From assembly GCF_001699815.1 (NCBI RefSeq), contig NZ_MCGB01000072.1:24177-88176 (forward strand): a DNA stretch of 64,000 nucleotides, given 5' to 3'. The DNA is from Ralstonia pickettii (GTDB lineage: Bacteria; Pseudomonadota; Gammaproteobacteria; Burkholderiales; Burkholderiaceae). Made by a program: the position numbers and the translations under genes. Shown here piece after piece: positions 8,917-17,568 of the stretch. The first letter of the stretch is position 1. Each line of letters starts with the position of its first letter. The notes below the pieces were generated by a model. It worked only from the letters and a program-made list of their open reading frames with translations, ran no database searches and had not been told where the DNA came from.

Positions 8917-10104
8917 ATGAAGCCGGCCATGGAACAGCGCCGTTTGCGCATCGGGGTGGCAGGACTGGGGCGCGCCTTTTCGCTGATGCTGCCCACCTTC
9001 CTGCAGGACCCGAGGGTTCAACTCGTCGCCGCATGCGACCCGCGCGAGGAAGCACGGCAGCAGTTCGCCGCCGATTTCGGCGCACGGACCTACGCAGACG
9101 TGCGGGACCTGGCCGGCGACCCCGATGTGGAAGTCATCTACGTGGCCAGCCCCCATCAGTTTCACGCGCAGCACACTGAGATTGCCGCAGCCAACGGCAA
9201 ACACGTACTGGTCGAGAAGCCGATGGCGCTCAAAGCGGCCGACTGCGATCGCATGATCGCCGCGTGCTGGGCGGCAAACGTGCATCTAATCGTCGGACAC
9301 TGCCACAGCTTCGATACGCCGTATCTCCGTACGCGCGACCTGATCCGTTCGGGCGATTTCGGTGCGGTGAAGATGATCCAGGCGTTCAACTACACGGATT
9401 ATCTATACCGGCCGCGCCGCTCGGAAGAACTCATGACGGCCGAAGGTGGCGGTGCCGTATTCAGCCAGGCGGCGCACCAGGTCGACATCGTGCGGATGCT
9501 CGCGGGCTCGCGCGCGACGCGCCTGCGCGCAAGCGTCGGCCGGTGGGATTCGAAGCGCCCCACCGAAGGCGCGTATTCGGCACTGATCTGGTTCGAGAAT
9601 GGCGCCTATGCTTCGCTGTCGTACAGCGGGTATGGCCACTTCAACAGCGACGAGTGGATGAGCTGGATCGGCGAGATGGGTGACCAGGCAAGTCCCGACG
9701 CCTACGGCGCCGCCCGGAGGCGGCTGGCGACCATCGCCTCATCCAATGATGAAGCACAGCTCAAGGCGGCCGGTACGTATGGCGGCGCCGCATACAAGCC
9801 GCCCTCGACCGCGGCAGTGGAGGCGGCACGCCACCATCAGCATTTCGGCCCGGTGATCGTGGCGTGCGAACACGCCGACCTGCGCCCCCTGCCCGATTCC
9901 ATCATCGTGTACGGTGATCACCAACGGGAGACGCTGCCGCTTTCCCTCCCCACCGTGCCGCGCGGCGAAGTGATTGACGAACTCTACGAAGCCATCATCG
10001 CTGGGCAGGCGCCTCTTCATAACGGCGAGTGGGCAAAGGGCACGCTGGAGATTTGCATCGCCATCCTGGAGTCGAGCGAAACCGGCAAAGACGTGTCGCT
10101 CTGA
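8917..10104 (+). CDS. ophB: cis-4,5-dihydroxy-4,5-dihydrophthalate dehydrogenase (Gfo/Idh/MocA family)
   Basis: 395 residues. NAD-binding Rossmann start [15 protein letters not shown] (about 8-22) and the family EKP motif in [10 protein letters not shown] (about 98-107), followed by the Gfo/Idh/MocA C-terminal domain. In phthalate operons a member of this family (Pht4/OphB) oxidises the cis-dihydrodiol to 4,5-dihydroxyphthalate. It begins 3 bases after the ophA2 stop and is followed by a strong terminator, so the two form one transcript. The family is broad (sugars, inositol), so the specific reaction rests on context. Confidence 0.88.
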   Translation: MKPAMEQRRLRIGVAGLGRAFSLMLPTFLQDPRVQLVAACDPREEARQQFAADFGARTYADVRDLAGDPDVEVIYVASPHQFHAQHTEIAAANGKHVLVEKPMALKAADCDRMIAACWAANVHLIVGHCHSFDTPYLRTRDLIRSGDFGAVKMIQAFNYTDYLYRPRRSEELMTAEGGGAVFSQAAHQVDIVRMLAGSRATRLRASVGRWDSKRPTEGAYSALIWFENGAYASLSYSGYGHFNSDEWMSWIGEMGDQASPDAYGAARRRLATIASSNDEAQLKAAGTYGGAAYKPPSTAAVEAARHHQHFGPVIVACEHADLRPLPDSIIVYGDHQRETLPLSLPTVPRGEVIDELYEAIIAGQAPLHNGEWAKGTLEICIAILESSETGKDVSL

Positions 10105-10119
10105 TCCTCGTGAGAAAAT

Positions 10120-10152
10120 AAGAAGCCCTCGCACAGCGAGGACTTCTTTTTG
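10120..10152. terminator. Bidirectional rho-independent terminator between ophB and nadC
   Basis: A 13-base stem (AAGAAGCCCTCGC ... GCGAGGACTTCTT, one mismatch) with an ACA loop, followed by TTT on the + strand and preceded by an A-rich stretch that serves as a T-run on the - strand. It separates the convergent ophA2B and nadC units. Confidence 0.85.
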
Positions 10153-10194
10153 TGTGGCGCGGCGGGCAGCCGACGATGACTTCCCGAGCCAACA

Positions 10195-11040
10195 CTACGC
10201 GCCTAGCGCCTCAACCCGCAGCGAGAAATCCACTGCCCTGACGTGCTTTGTGAGTCCGCCAACGGAAATGCGGTCCACGCCCGTTTCCGCAATGGCACGC
10301 AGCGTTTCCTTCGTCACGCCGCCTGACACCTCCAGGCTGGCGCGCCCGTTGTTGATGCGCACCGCCTCCCGCATCTGTTCCAGCGAGAAATTATCGAGAA
10401 GGATTGCGCCGGCGTCTGCGGAGAGCGCTTGTGCCAGTTCATCCAGCGTCTCGACCTCGACCTGCACCGGCACGCCCGCACCAATTACCTGAGCAGCGCG
10501 CACCGTCGGCGCAATGCCACCACCCGCTGCGACGTGGTTCTCCTTGATCAGGATGCCGTCATACAGCCCCCGGCGATGGTTCTCGCCACCACCGATGCGC
10601 ACCGCATACTTCTGCGCCAGACGCAGTCCGGGCAGGGTCTTTCGGGTATCGAGAATCCGCGCCCTGGTGCCCTTTACGATCTCCACCAGGGCGTGCGTCG
10701 CCGTGGCCACACCCGACAGCAGTTGAATGAAATTGAGCGCCGTGCGCTCCGCAGTCAGAATGCTGCGCGCCGGCCCGGCGATCTGGCACACCGCCTGCCC
10801 TTCGCGCATCCATTCGCCTTCGCCAACGAACCACCTGATCGTGATGCCCGGCTCGTACCGCCGCAGGGTTTCCTCAAACCATGGCCTGCCGCACAACAGC
10901 GCAGCTTCGCGCACCGTGAGAACCGCCTCGGCCGAGGCCGCAGGGTCAACGAGCTGGGAAGTCCAGTCGATATTGCCAACATCTTCCGCGAGCGCGTCGC
11001 AGACATTGCGCGTCATTGCCGCGCGGGTTGCTACATCCAT
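10195..11040 (-). CDS. nadC: Quinolinate phosphoribosyltransferase paralogue inside the phthalate cluster
   Basis: 281 residues from the ATG at 11040, the usual NadC length; an upstream ATG at 11148 would add 36 atypical residues. It makes nicotinate mononucleotide from quinolinate and PRPP in NAD synthesis. Conserved blocks: ERTALNFIQLLSG, ARILDTRKTLPGLR, KYAVRIGGGENHR, DGILIKENH, ILLDNFS and the SGGVT and ISVGGLT phosphate loops. All look intact, so it should be active. It is the last gene of the leftward ophD-ophC-porin-marR-nadC run. Phthalate is a structural analogue and known ligand of this enzyme, so a dedicated copy may protect NAD synthesis during growth on phthalate; that role is inference. 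Confidence 0.92.
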   Translation of the reverse strand: MDVATRAAMTRNVCDALAEDVGNIDWTSQLVDPAASAEAVLTVREAALLCGRPWFEETLRRYEPGITIRWFVGEGEWMREGQAVCQIAGPARSILTAERTALNFIQLLSGVATATHALVEIVKGTRARILDTRKTLPGLRLAQKYAVRIGGGENHRRGLYDGILIKENHVAAGGGIAPTVRAAQVIGAGVPVQVEVETLDELAQALSADAGAILLDNFSLEQMREAVRINNGRASLEVSGGVTKETLRAIAETGVDRISVGGLTKHVRAVDFSLRVEALGA

Positions 11041-11163
11041 TTGAAAGATCCGATATTGAGCGGAGAAACTGCCTGAGATCGGCAGCTGCCGCACGGAGGC
11101 GCCGCCGCCAATCGACTGAATATGTGGAGAAGGAAAACCTGGCCGCACGGATCTGAGACGTTC

Positions 11164-11742
11164 TTACTCCTCGCCGCGCGAGGCGATCAGGCTACCCATT
11201 TCCCGCGTGGACGGAATCCGCAGCGCCGGATCATCCGTCTCGGCTTCGTCGCGCGCCATGTTTTCGATGATCGTCAGGAGCACCTTGCGCGCAATGTTGA
11301 TCTCCGTTGCCTTCAGGCCCCTGACGCTGATCTCGTTGACCTCTTCAGCCAGTGGAACGAGCTTGTTCTTCAGGCTACGGCCGCGAGCCGTGAGATACAC
11401 GTGCGTGTTCTTGCGATTGCCCGGGGCATAGTGACGCTCGACGTATCCAAGCTTTTCCATCGCGGACACCGCGCTGAAAGTGGTTGGCGTGGTCGTGCCG
11501 GCCTCGTCGCTGAGTTCTTTCTGCGTCAGCCCGTCGGTGACCCACAGGATGCGCAAGAACGCCCAGTGGCCAAATGAGACCTCGTGCTGCGCCAGGCGCA
11601 TCTGCAGCCCACGCACCATCGCGCGGGCTGCGTCCTTGACCAAGTGGGCAAGACGATCATCCGGGACGGCCTCGTGCCAATGCCGCAGGATGGGATCCTC
11701 TTTGGAAGCCTTTGCCTTGCCAGAAGAACGTGTTGCTACCAT
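11164..11742 (-). CDS. MarR-family regulator of the phthalate cluster
   Basis: 192 residues. A winged helix-turn-helix of MarR type: GLTQKELSDEAGTTTPTTFS (recognition helix region) and the wing LGYVERHYAPGNRKNTHVYL, then TARGRSLKNKLVPLAEEVN. The start at 11742 is preceded by GAGGAAAG; the longer frame to 11778 lacks this. It lies between the porin and nadC in the leftward operon. MarR proteins usually bind 15-20-bp palindromes at promoters and are released by aromatic ligands. The three TTAGA-nn-TCTAG sites at the phthalate promoters fit such an operator. Its own upstream region has a different palindrome (11763-11775). Confidence 0.9.
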   Translation of the reverse strand: MVATRSSGKAKASKEDPILRHWHEAVPDDRLAHLVKDAARAMVRGLQMRLAQHEVSFGHWAFLRILWVTDGLTQKELSDEAGTTTPTTFSAVSAMEKLGYVERHYAPGNRKNTHVYLTARGRSLKNKLVPLAEEVNEISVRGLKATEINIARKVLLTIIENMARDEAETDDPALRIPSTREMGSLIASRGEE

Positions 11743-11762
11743 GCTTTCCTCGCCGTGACCGT

Positions 11763-11775
11763 AACCAAAATGGTT
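11763..11775. promoter_or_regulatory. Palindrome AACCA-AAA-TGGTT upstream of marR
   Basis: A perfect 5-bp inverted repeat with a 3-base spacer, 21 bases upstream of the marR start. It could be an autoregulatory operator or a minor hairpin. It does not resemble the operator shared by the catabolic promoters. Confidence 0.35.
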
Positions 11776-11837
11776 CACATCATAGCGTTCAACAGTGCGC
11801 GTGCCGCCTGGCGGCCGCGCACCGAGGCCCTGAAAAT

Positions 11838-12902
11838 TCAGAAGAGATGGCGAATACCGACCGTCACACCCGCCTGGTTCATGCCCGCCACAACGTCCAC
11901 GCCGGTACCGCGAATGCCAACATTGGTCGTTGACCGGTTGGCAACGTACGCGCCCTCCGCATACACGTCTGTGCGCTTGGATAATGCGTAGTCGACCAGC
12001 AATGCCCCCATCGTCGGCCCGCCGTTAGATTCGCGGAAGTGCGTGTGGTAGACGCTGGCCGAAATCGACAGCGGCGCGTTCACCTGCCAGGTCATGCCAC
12101 CCCAGTACAGCCAGGAACTCGGCGGCGCATCCGTGTTGCGCGTATTCAACCAGCGCAGACCTGCCAGTGCCTTGACCGGTCCGATCTGGTACGACAGGCC
12201 CAGCAGCGTGCGCTGCTGGGTATTGCTTTGCGTGGCGATCGACGTGCCCTGCAATTGATCATAGGTCACGCCGACGCTAAACGGACCCTGGTCGTACAGG
12301 ATCGCAGCGCTCATTTCGCGCCCCACCTTCGAAGCACCCGGCACCTCGCCGCCATTCTGAATGGCCGCGTCGAAGCCCGCACTGTACAACGCTGCAAACG
12401 TCACACCGCCCAGATTCAAGCCATAGCGCACCGAATTGTCCGCGCGATTCACGAACTGGCTGTCCATGCTCTGTGCGGAGTAGCTTGGGTTGAACGTCAG
12501 CGGGTCATACTTGAACATCAACTCATAGAGCAGGTTCTGGTGACGCCCCAGCGTCAGCGTGCCGCTTGGCGTGGCGAGACCAACGAAGGCCTTGCGGCCG
12601 AAGAGCCGCCCGCTCTGTCCGAGCGTGCCTGTATCCGAGTTGAATCCGCCCTCCAGCGTCATCATTGCCTTGTAGCCGCCGCCAAGATCCTCCGATCCCT
12701 TCAGCCCCCAGCGCGATCCGGCGAGATTGCCAGACTGCTCGCGTACCACCGAGCCCTTGCTGGCACCTTGCGCCACCCGGTTGACGTACTCCACACCCGT
12801 ATCAACGATGCCGTAAAGGGTGACCGAACTTTGTGCATGGGCTGCCGTACCGGCGAGCGCCAGAAGCGCGCCACCGGCACGCGCGATGATTTGTCTCGTC
12901 AT
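11838..12902 (-). CDS. OmpC-type general porin of the phthalate cluster
   Basis: 354 residues. A cleavable signal peptide (MTRQIIARAGGALLALAGTA, ending AHA) precedes QSSVTLYGIVDTGVEYVNR, the classic start of betaproteobacterial trimeric porins. The protein ends GVTVGIRHLF with a C-terminal Phe for BAM recognition. Repeating alternating strands fit a 16-stranded barrel in the outer membrane. Lying between ophC and marR in the same orientation, it probably admits phthalate or other aromatic acids into the periplasm. Specificity cannot be read from the sequence. Confidence 0.9.
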   Translation of the reverse strand: MTRQIIARAGGALLALAGTAAHAQSSVTLYGIVDTGVEYVNRVAQGASKGSVVREQSGNLAGSRWGLKGSEDLGGGYKAMMTLEGGFNSDTGTLGQSGRLFGRKAFVGLATPSGTLTLGRHQNLLYELMFKYDPLTFNPSYSAQSMDSQFVNRADNSVRYGLNLGGVTFAALYSAGFDAAIQNGGEVPGASKVGREMSAAILYDQGPFSVGVTYDQLQGTSIATQSNTQQRTLLGLSYQIGPVKALAGLRWLNTRNTDAPPSSWLYWGGMTWQVNAPLSISASVYHTHFRESNGGPTMGALLVDYALSKRTDVYAEGAYVANRSTTNVGIRGTGVDVVAGMNQAGVTVGIRHLF

Positions 12903-13007
12903 TATTTTGATTTCGTAGTTCTAAGAGGGGCTGTCCCGCTTCCTGGTGTTCCCCGCGCATCTGGCGGGAGGCAGATGCGCGACGGGCATCAATGCCCGCT
13001 GCGGGAA

Positions 13008-14000
13008 TCAGATCTTGAAGCTTTCCAGGCTGGCTGGATGAAACAACTCAGCCGGCTGAAGACGCCGGCTCGACAGCCCTTCAGCGTGATGCTGCGCCAG
13101 GAAACGGTCGATCACGTGCTCGTTGTTAGCGAATCCATATGACCAGAAATCGTGGCCCATCAGGCGGCGCGCATTGCGCAGCTGGTCTTCGATGAACGGA
13201 AGCGTGACCTTGGTGGCCGACGTATCGCTCAAACGCGCGAGCGCCACTTCCTTCGAATGCTCGAACGCCTTCGCCATGGCGCCGGGCAGCCACGGATGCT
13301 GCTCGGCCAGCGTCTTCCGGATGCCGAGCGTGTGCATGATCGGGAACAGCTTGCGGCGCTCGTACCATTCCGCCGCGCTCTTTTGCGGGTCGTCGAAGAG
13401 GTACTTGACCTGCGGATGCCCACGGTCGAAACACGACGGTGCACGCGGCCCGATCACACCGTCGATCTCCCCCTCGGCCAGCAGGTTCGAGATCGTCTTC
13501 CCTTCCGGTGCGTTTTCAAGTATGACGCCCTCCGGCAGCTTCAGCGAGATCTTCTCCACGCGCGTCGGATCTTCGTAACCGCCGCGCACCCAGCGAATGT
13601 CCGACGCTTTCACGCCATACTCCTCTTCGAGGAACATGCGGACCCACACGTTGGCCGTGAGCTGGTATTCCGGCACGCCGATGCGCTTGCCTTTCAGGTC
13701 TTCCGGCCGGTTGATGCCACGATCGGCACGCACGTAAATCGAGCTGTGGCGGAACGCGCGCGACGGGAACACCGGCACGGCGATGTACGGCGAGGTACCT
13801 GCGGCCGTCTTGACCGAATAGCTACTGAGCGAGAGCTCGCAAATGTCGTAGTCTGCGTGGCGGAAAGCACGGAAGAAAATTTCTTCCGGGTCCTGCAGCA
13901 TGAACACGGGATCCACGCCGTCAATCTGGACGCCGCCGTCGATCAGCGGACGCATCCGGTCATAGTTGCCCACGGCGATGGAGAGTTTAAGCTTGCTCAT
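13008..14000 (-). CDS. ophC: 4,5-dihydroxyphthalate decarboxylase
   Basis: 330 residues. Converts 4,5-dihydroxyphthalate to protocatechuate. It matches the Pht5/OphC family, which has a periplasmic-binding-protein-like fold but is cytoplasmic. Recognisable stretches are KLSIAVGNYDRMRPLIDG at the start, GINRPEDLKGKRIGVPEYQ, and DIRWVRGGYEDPTRVEK. No signal peptide is seen, in keeping with an enzyme rather than a binding protein. The start at 14000 is supported by AAAGGAAC upstream. It lies 45 bases after ophD in the leftward operon. Confidence 0.9.
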   Translation of the reverse strand: MSKLKLSIAVGNYDRMRPLIDGGVQIDGVDPVFMLQDPEEIFFRAFRHADYDICELSLSSYSVKTAAGTSPYIAVPVFPSRAFRHSSIYVRADRGINRPEDLKGKRIGVPEYQLTANVWVRMFLEEEYGVKASDIRWVRGGYEDPTRVEKISLKLPEGVILENAPEGKTISNLLAEGEIDGVIGPRAPSCFDRGHPQVKYLFDDPQKSAAEWYERRKLFPIMHTLGIRKTLAEQHPWLPGAMAKAFEHSKEVALARLSDTSATKVTLPFIEDQLRNARRLMGHDFWSYGFANNEHVIDRFLAQHHAEGLSSRRLQPAELFHPASLESFKI

Positions 14001-14045
14001 TGATGTTCCTTTCAAACAATCGAAATCAATCCGTTGCGTGCGTTC

Positions 14046-15392
14046 TCACACACCGGATTTCGGCGCCTGTTGCTGACGTGGCACGCCGAAGAGGACCGCA
14101 ATACCGCCAGCGAAGACGAGCACGGCAACCAGCAGGATGCCGGCCGAGAAACTGCCCGTCACGGTCTTTACCCAGCCGAGCACGATCGGGGCGAAGAAGG
14201 CACCGACCTGGCCGAGACTGCTGATGACGCCGATCCCGCCCGCGGCCGCCTCGCCCTTGAGGTAGTTCGGCGGAATGGTCCAGATGATGGCCGCGGCGGC
14301 GAAGTAGCTCACCGAAACGAGGCTCAGGCACACGATCGCAGCGGCCGGGTTGTGGGTCAGCATCGTCAACAGCGTTGCGCCCGCGGCACCCGCCGTCGTG
14401 GACAGAAAGAAGTGCCAGCGACGCTCAAGCCGCATATCGGAGCTGCGTGCAATCAGCAGCATGGCAACGGCGCCGACGATGTAAGGCAACGCCGACAGGA
14501 AGCCGATCTCCAGCATGTTGGAGATGCCCGTCTGCTTGATGATGGTTGGCGTCCAATAGTTCAGGATCGTGCCGCAGATGGGTACCGTGGCCCAGCCTGC
14601 TGCGATCACATAGACGCGTGGGTCGCGCAGCGCAACCATCAGGCGGCTCGGCGCGCTGTCTGGTTTCTGGCGGTGTTCTTCCTCCAGGGCGGCCACGATA
14701 ATGCGCTTCTGTGCGGCAGTCAGCCACTTCGCATCCTGCGGTTTATCGACCAAATAGAACCAGGCAAAAACACCTGCAAGCACAGCCGGCAGGCCCTCAA
14801 TGAACAACAGCCACTGCCAGTTGCGGAAGCCCCAGACATCCGTGAAATTCTGGAGAATCAGGCCAGAAAGCGGGCCGCCGATGATGCCGGCGACGGCAAT
14901 CGCCAGCAGGAATCGCGACGTGATACGAGCGCGACGCTGCGCGGGATACCAGAACGAGAGATAGAGAATGATCCCCGGCCAGAAGCCCGCCTCCGCCGCG
15001 CCAAGCAGCGTCCGGGCGAGATAGAACTGCCAGGGGGCATTCATGAAGGCCATTGCTGTGGAAATGGTGCCCCACAACAGCATGATCCGCGTTACGGTCT
15101 TGCGTGCGCCGATGCGCCTGAGTAGCAACGTGCTCGGCACTTCGAGCAGGATGTAGCCGATGAAGAACAGGCTCACGCCGAGCCCGTATGCGGCATCGCT
15201 GAGTCCCAGGTCCTGCTTCAACTGCAGTTGCGCGAAGCTGATATTGACGCGATCGAGATAGTTCAGCACCCAGCAGAGGAACAGGAAACTCATCAGCCTG
15301 AGTGTGATCTTTCGATAGGTCGCCTCTACGGCTACGGAATCGTCGCTCAGATGCGGGGGCGCATCCGCGTAGCTCAACGTGGAGTCATTCAT
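14046..15392 (-). CDS. ophD: MFS anion:cation symporter, probable phthalate transporter
   Basis: 448 residues with about 12 transmembrane helices. Belongs to the ACS group of the major facilitator superfamily ([20 protein letters not shown] at the first helix and loop, [20 protein letters not shown] as the loop 2-3 signature). OphD/Pht1 phthalate permeases belong to this group. It is the first gene of the leftward operon, with its promoter/operator at 15474-15502. It should import phthalate across the inner membrane; substrate is inferred from the neighbouring pathway. Confidence 0.88.
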   Translation of the reverse strand: MNDSTLSYADAPPHLSDDSVAVEATYRKITLRLMSFLFLCWVLNYLDRVNISFAQLQLKQDLGLSDAAYGLGVSLFFIGYILLEVPSTLLLRRIGARKTVTRIMLLWGTISTAMAFMNAPWQFYLARTLLGAAEAGFWPGIILYLSFWYPAQRRARITSRFLLAIAVAGIIGGPLSGLILQNFTDVWGFRNWQWLLFIEGLPAVLAGVFAWFYLVDKPQDAKWLTAAQKRIIVAALEEEHRQKPDSAPSRLMVALRDPRVYVIAAGWATVPICGTILNYWTPTIIKQTGISNMLEIGFLSALPYIVGAVAMLLIARSSDMRLERRWHFFLSTTAGAAGATLLTMLTHNPAAAIVCLSLVSVSYFAAAAIIWTIPPNYLKGEAAAGGIGVISSLGQVGAFFAPIVLGWVKTVTGSFSAGILLVAVLVFAGGIAVLFGVPRQQQAPKSGV

Positions 15393-15473
15393 TTCGTTGT
15401 CTCTTGGGGGCGTTTTGTCGACTCGATCAGTCAGACCCCCGCGCTGGACGGTGTCTGCTTCTCGTTGCCGACT

Positions 15474-15502
15474 ATTTAATTAGACGTCTAGTTATGAGAC
15501 TA
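15474..15502 (-). promoter_or_regulatory. ophD promoter with shared operator
   Basis: On the - strand the 15-mer TAACTAGACGTCTAA (15494 to 15480) is followed directly by a -10-like TTAAAT (15479-15474). A weak -35-like TAGTCT (15502-15497) lies 17 bases upstream of the -10. The operator matches the ophA2 site at all but two central bases and has the same placement against the -10 box. It is 88 bases from the ophD start. Confidence 0.7.
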
Positions 15503-15572
15503 CGAGGCCTTGGTGCCTCTGACAAGTGAGGGTTTATACCGAACCCGGAAATTCAACCGGCGATTACGTCGC

Positions 15573-15601
15573 TTGCCAAATTAGATCTCTAGTAATATGA
15601 T
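15573..15601 (+). promoter_or_regulatory. ophA1 promoter with shared operator
   Basis: TTGCCA (15573-15578), a 17-base spacer and TATGAT (15596-15601). The spacer contains TTAGATCTCTAGTAA (15581-15595), which ends directly at the -10 box. It lies 56 bases before ophA1 and 101 bases from the divergent ophD operator, measured centre to centre. Confidence 0.7.
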
Positions 15602-15657
15602 ACGAACCACCCGCTGAAATGAAAACGAAACAAGTAGACAAGTAGACGGAGACAGGC

Positions 15658-16620
15658 ATGACTACCCAGGACACCGGTTTTCTGCGGCTGACGATCGCGG
15701 AGAAGGAAAAGATTGCGCGCGACATCTGGCGCTTTGAACTGACCGATCCGCAGGGCGCGCCTCTTCCGCCATTCGAAGCCGGATCGAATCTGACCGTCGT
15801 GGTGCCCAATGGCATGCGCCGCAGCTATTCCCTCTGCAACGATTCGCAGGAAAGTCATCGCTACGTCATCGCGGTCAAGCGCGACAGCAATGGTCGCGGC
15901 GGCTCCATGAGCCTGATCGACGGCACGTCCACCGGTGATCTGATTGACGTATCCCTGCCGCGAAACGAATTTCCGCTCGACGAGCGCGCGAAATCGTTCA
16001 TTCTTGTCGCGGGTGGCATTGGCATCACGCCGATGCTCTCGATGGCGCGCCAACTGAAGGCGGAAGGATTGCGGGATTTCAAGCTGTACTACCTGGCTCG
16101 CGACCCGGAAGGTACAGCGTTCCTGGACGAACTCAGCAGCGACCAATGGCGCTCGAGGGTGAAAATTCACCACGATCTCGGCGACCCCACCAAATCATTC
16201 GACTTCTGGACCCTGTTCGAGCGCCCCAAGGCCGCACACATCTACTGCTGCGGGCCGCAGATGCTAATGGACACGGTGCGCGACATGACGGGGCACTGGC
16301 CGCCTGGCACGGTTCACTTTGAGAGCTTTGGCGCCAATAACGCGAACGCGCAAGTGAACACGCCGTTCATCGTTCGGCTCAAGCGCACCGGTACGCCGCT
16401 GGACATCCCGGCTGATCGATCGATCCTTGATGTGCTGCGCGCAGAAAATGTGCACGTTGCAAGCTCATGCGAAAGCGGCACCTGCGGATCCTGCCGGACC
16501 GCGCTGTGCTCGGGCGAGGCGGATCATCGAGACATGGTGCTGCGGGACGACGAGAAAGCCACGCAGATCATGGTCTGCGTATCGCGTGCAAAATCGGGCG
16601 AACTGGTTCTGGACCTCTGA
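15658..16620 (+). CDS. ophA1: Phthalate dioxygenase reductase (FMN, NAD, plant-type 2Fe-2S)
   Basis: 320 residues. Passes electrons from NADH through FMN and a [2Fe-2S] centre to OphA2. Domain order is FMN (RRSYSLCND near 59-67), NAD-binding (GGIGITPMLSM near 119-129; YCCGPQMLMD), then a C-terminal ferredoxin domain with C271, C276, C279 and C307 (SCESGTCGSCRTALC). This order is the phthalate dioxygenase reductase type. The start follows AGACGGAGACAGGC. It has its own operator-controlled promoter, away from the oxygenase gene, and is followed 43 bases later by a hemerythrin gene. Confidence 0.92.
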   Translation: MTTQDTGFLRLTIAEKEKIARDIWRFELTDPQGAPLPPFEAGSNLTVVVPNGMRRSYSLCNDSQESHRYVIAVKRDSNGRGGSMSLIDGTSTGDLIDVSLPRNEFPLDERAKSFILVAGGIGITPMLSMARQLKAEGLRDFKLYYLARDPEGTAFLDELSSDQWRSRVKIHHDLGDPTKSFDFWTLFERPKAAHIYCCGPQMLMDTVRDMTGHWPPGTVHFESFGANNANAQVNTPFIVRLKRTGTPLDIPADRSILDVLRAENVHVASSCESGTCGSCRTALCSGEADHRDMVLRDDEKATQIMVCVSRAKSGELVLDL

Positions 16621-16663
16621 TACATCCCGCCGCAACGCACGAACCCAACACGAGGACTTGACC

Positions 16664-17161
16664 ATGAGCGACCAGACTCCCTCCCGCGCCCCAACCACAC
16701 GGGATACCAGTGCGCCGACGCCGGCCAGCGACAACAGTCTCGCCTGGTCCGATATGCGTCTCCTCGGGTTCACGCCCATGGACGACGTGCACGAGGAGTT
16801 TCACACGCTTGCACTGAAACTGGTGACCTGCTCGGATGCGAGCGCCGCCGATGCAATCGAACGATTCGAGCAGCACGCGATCAGCCATTTTGAGCAGGAA
16901 GATGAATGGATGCGCTCCACCAACTTCCCTCCGCGGGACTGCCACCTCGCCGAGCATGCGGCTGTGCTCAAATCGGTCGGTGACGTCAAGCAAGCCGTGG
17001 CGCTAGGAGAGGCCGGCGCCGACGTGGTTCGAAGCTTGGGGATGGCTCTCTTTGACTGGTTCCCGATTCATGCCGACTACCTGGATTCCGCGCTGGCAGC
17101 CTGGATGACAAAACAGACCATGGGCGGAAAGCCCATCGTGTTGCGCCGCACGCTCGCCTGA
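16664..17161 (+). CDS. Bacteriohemerythrin
   Basis: 165 residues. The C-terminal 130 residues form a hemerythrin domain that should hold a di-iron O2-binding site: H43/H47 in DVHEEFHTL, H75 and E79 in SHFEQEDEWM, H94/H98 in CHLAEHAAVL, and H136 with the nearby acid in FPIHADYLD. The first 25 residues are polar and disordered-looking. The start at 16664 follows CGAGGACTTG; a longer frame would run into ophA1. It is in line with the ophA1 gene, so it is likely co-induced with the oxygen-consuming dioxygenase. A role in O2 storage, delivery or sensing is inference. Confidence 0.88.
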   Translation: MSDQTPSRAPTTRDTSAPTPASDNSLAWSDMRLLGFTPMDDVHEEFHTLALKLVTCSDASAADAIERFEQHAISHFEQEDEWMRSTNFPPRDCHLAEHAAVLKSVGDVKQAVALGEAGADVVRSLGMALFDWFPIHADYLDSALAAWMTKQTMGGKPIVLRRTLA

Positions 17162-17568
17162 ATTGGCTCACGGGCTCACCCCCACTTCGAGGGCAGCGCA
17201 CTGCGCGGACGTGGAGCTGTTTAGTCCTTCGTCGGCCGGCGATACATTTAAGTGGTGCCAGCGGCCGAACGTAATGCTACTTCGGCCGTTCGGCAAATGC
17301 GTATGGTTGGCTGCTTCTGGCCGTTCGGCGACCCTCATTCGCCCATGTCGCACGATACATTGCACCGCACAAGGCGAAATCAACCACGAAATGCGGATAC
17401 CCTTCAAAAGTAGGTACGTTGCGGCCTGACCAGCACTAGTGATCAGGTCCAACAAATCCACCTTCACGGCTTCCTGACGCACGTTGCAAAAGGGCTAGGT
17501 CGAGGTCACCGACATCTTCATTGGCTTTCCGAATGTGGGTTGTTCAGCTGGACAGCAGCGGCTTGTGC
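17162..17568. other. Non-coding stretch with short repeats
   Basis: About 400 bases without a convincing gene. It contains several copies of GGCCGTTCGGC-like sequence (both strands, about 17262-17335) and, at 17379-17402, the inverted copy of the 24-bp repeat found at 6862. A 104-residue frame on the - strand (17168-17482) has no family features or clear ribosome site and is left uncalled. Confidence 0.5.
17379..17402 (-). repeat. 24-bp repeat, copy 2 (inverted relative to 6862-6885)
   Basis: The reverse complement reads GGGTATCCGCATTT, CG, TGGTTGAT. This is identical to copy 1 except that the central two bases are swapped. The copies bracket the catabolic cargo. Confidence 0.65.

Noticed and set aside
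7492..9285. Minus-strand frame of 597 residues opposite ophA2/ophB
   Set aside because: A long antisense frame caused by high GC; the + strand encodes two clear enzymes with intact motifs.
17168..17482. Minus-strand frame of 104 residues in the gap after hemerythrin
   Set aside because: It includes the 24-bp repeat and repeated GGCCGTTCGG units; no start signal or family match.
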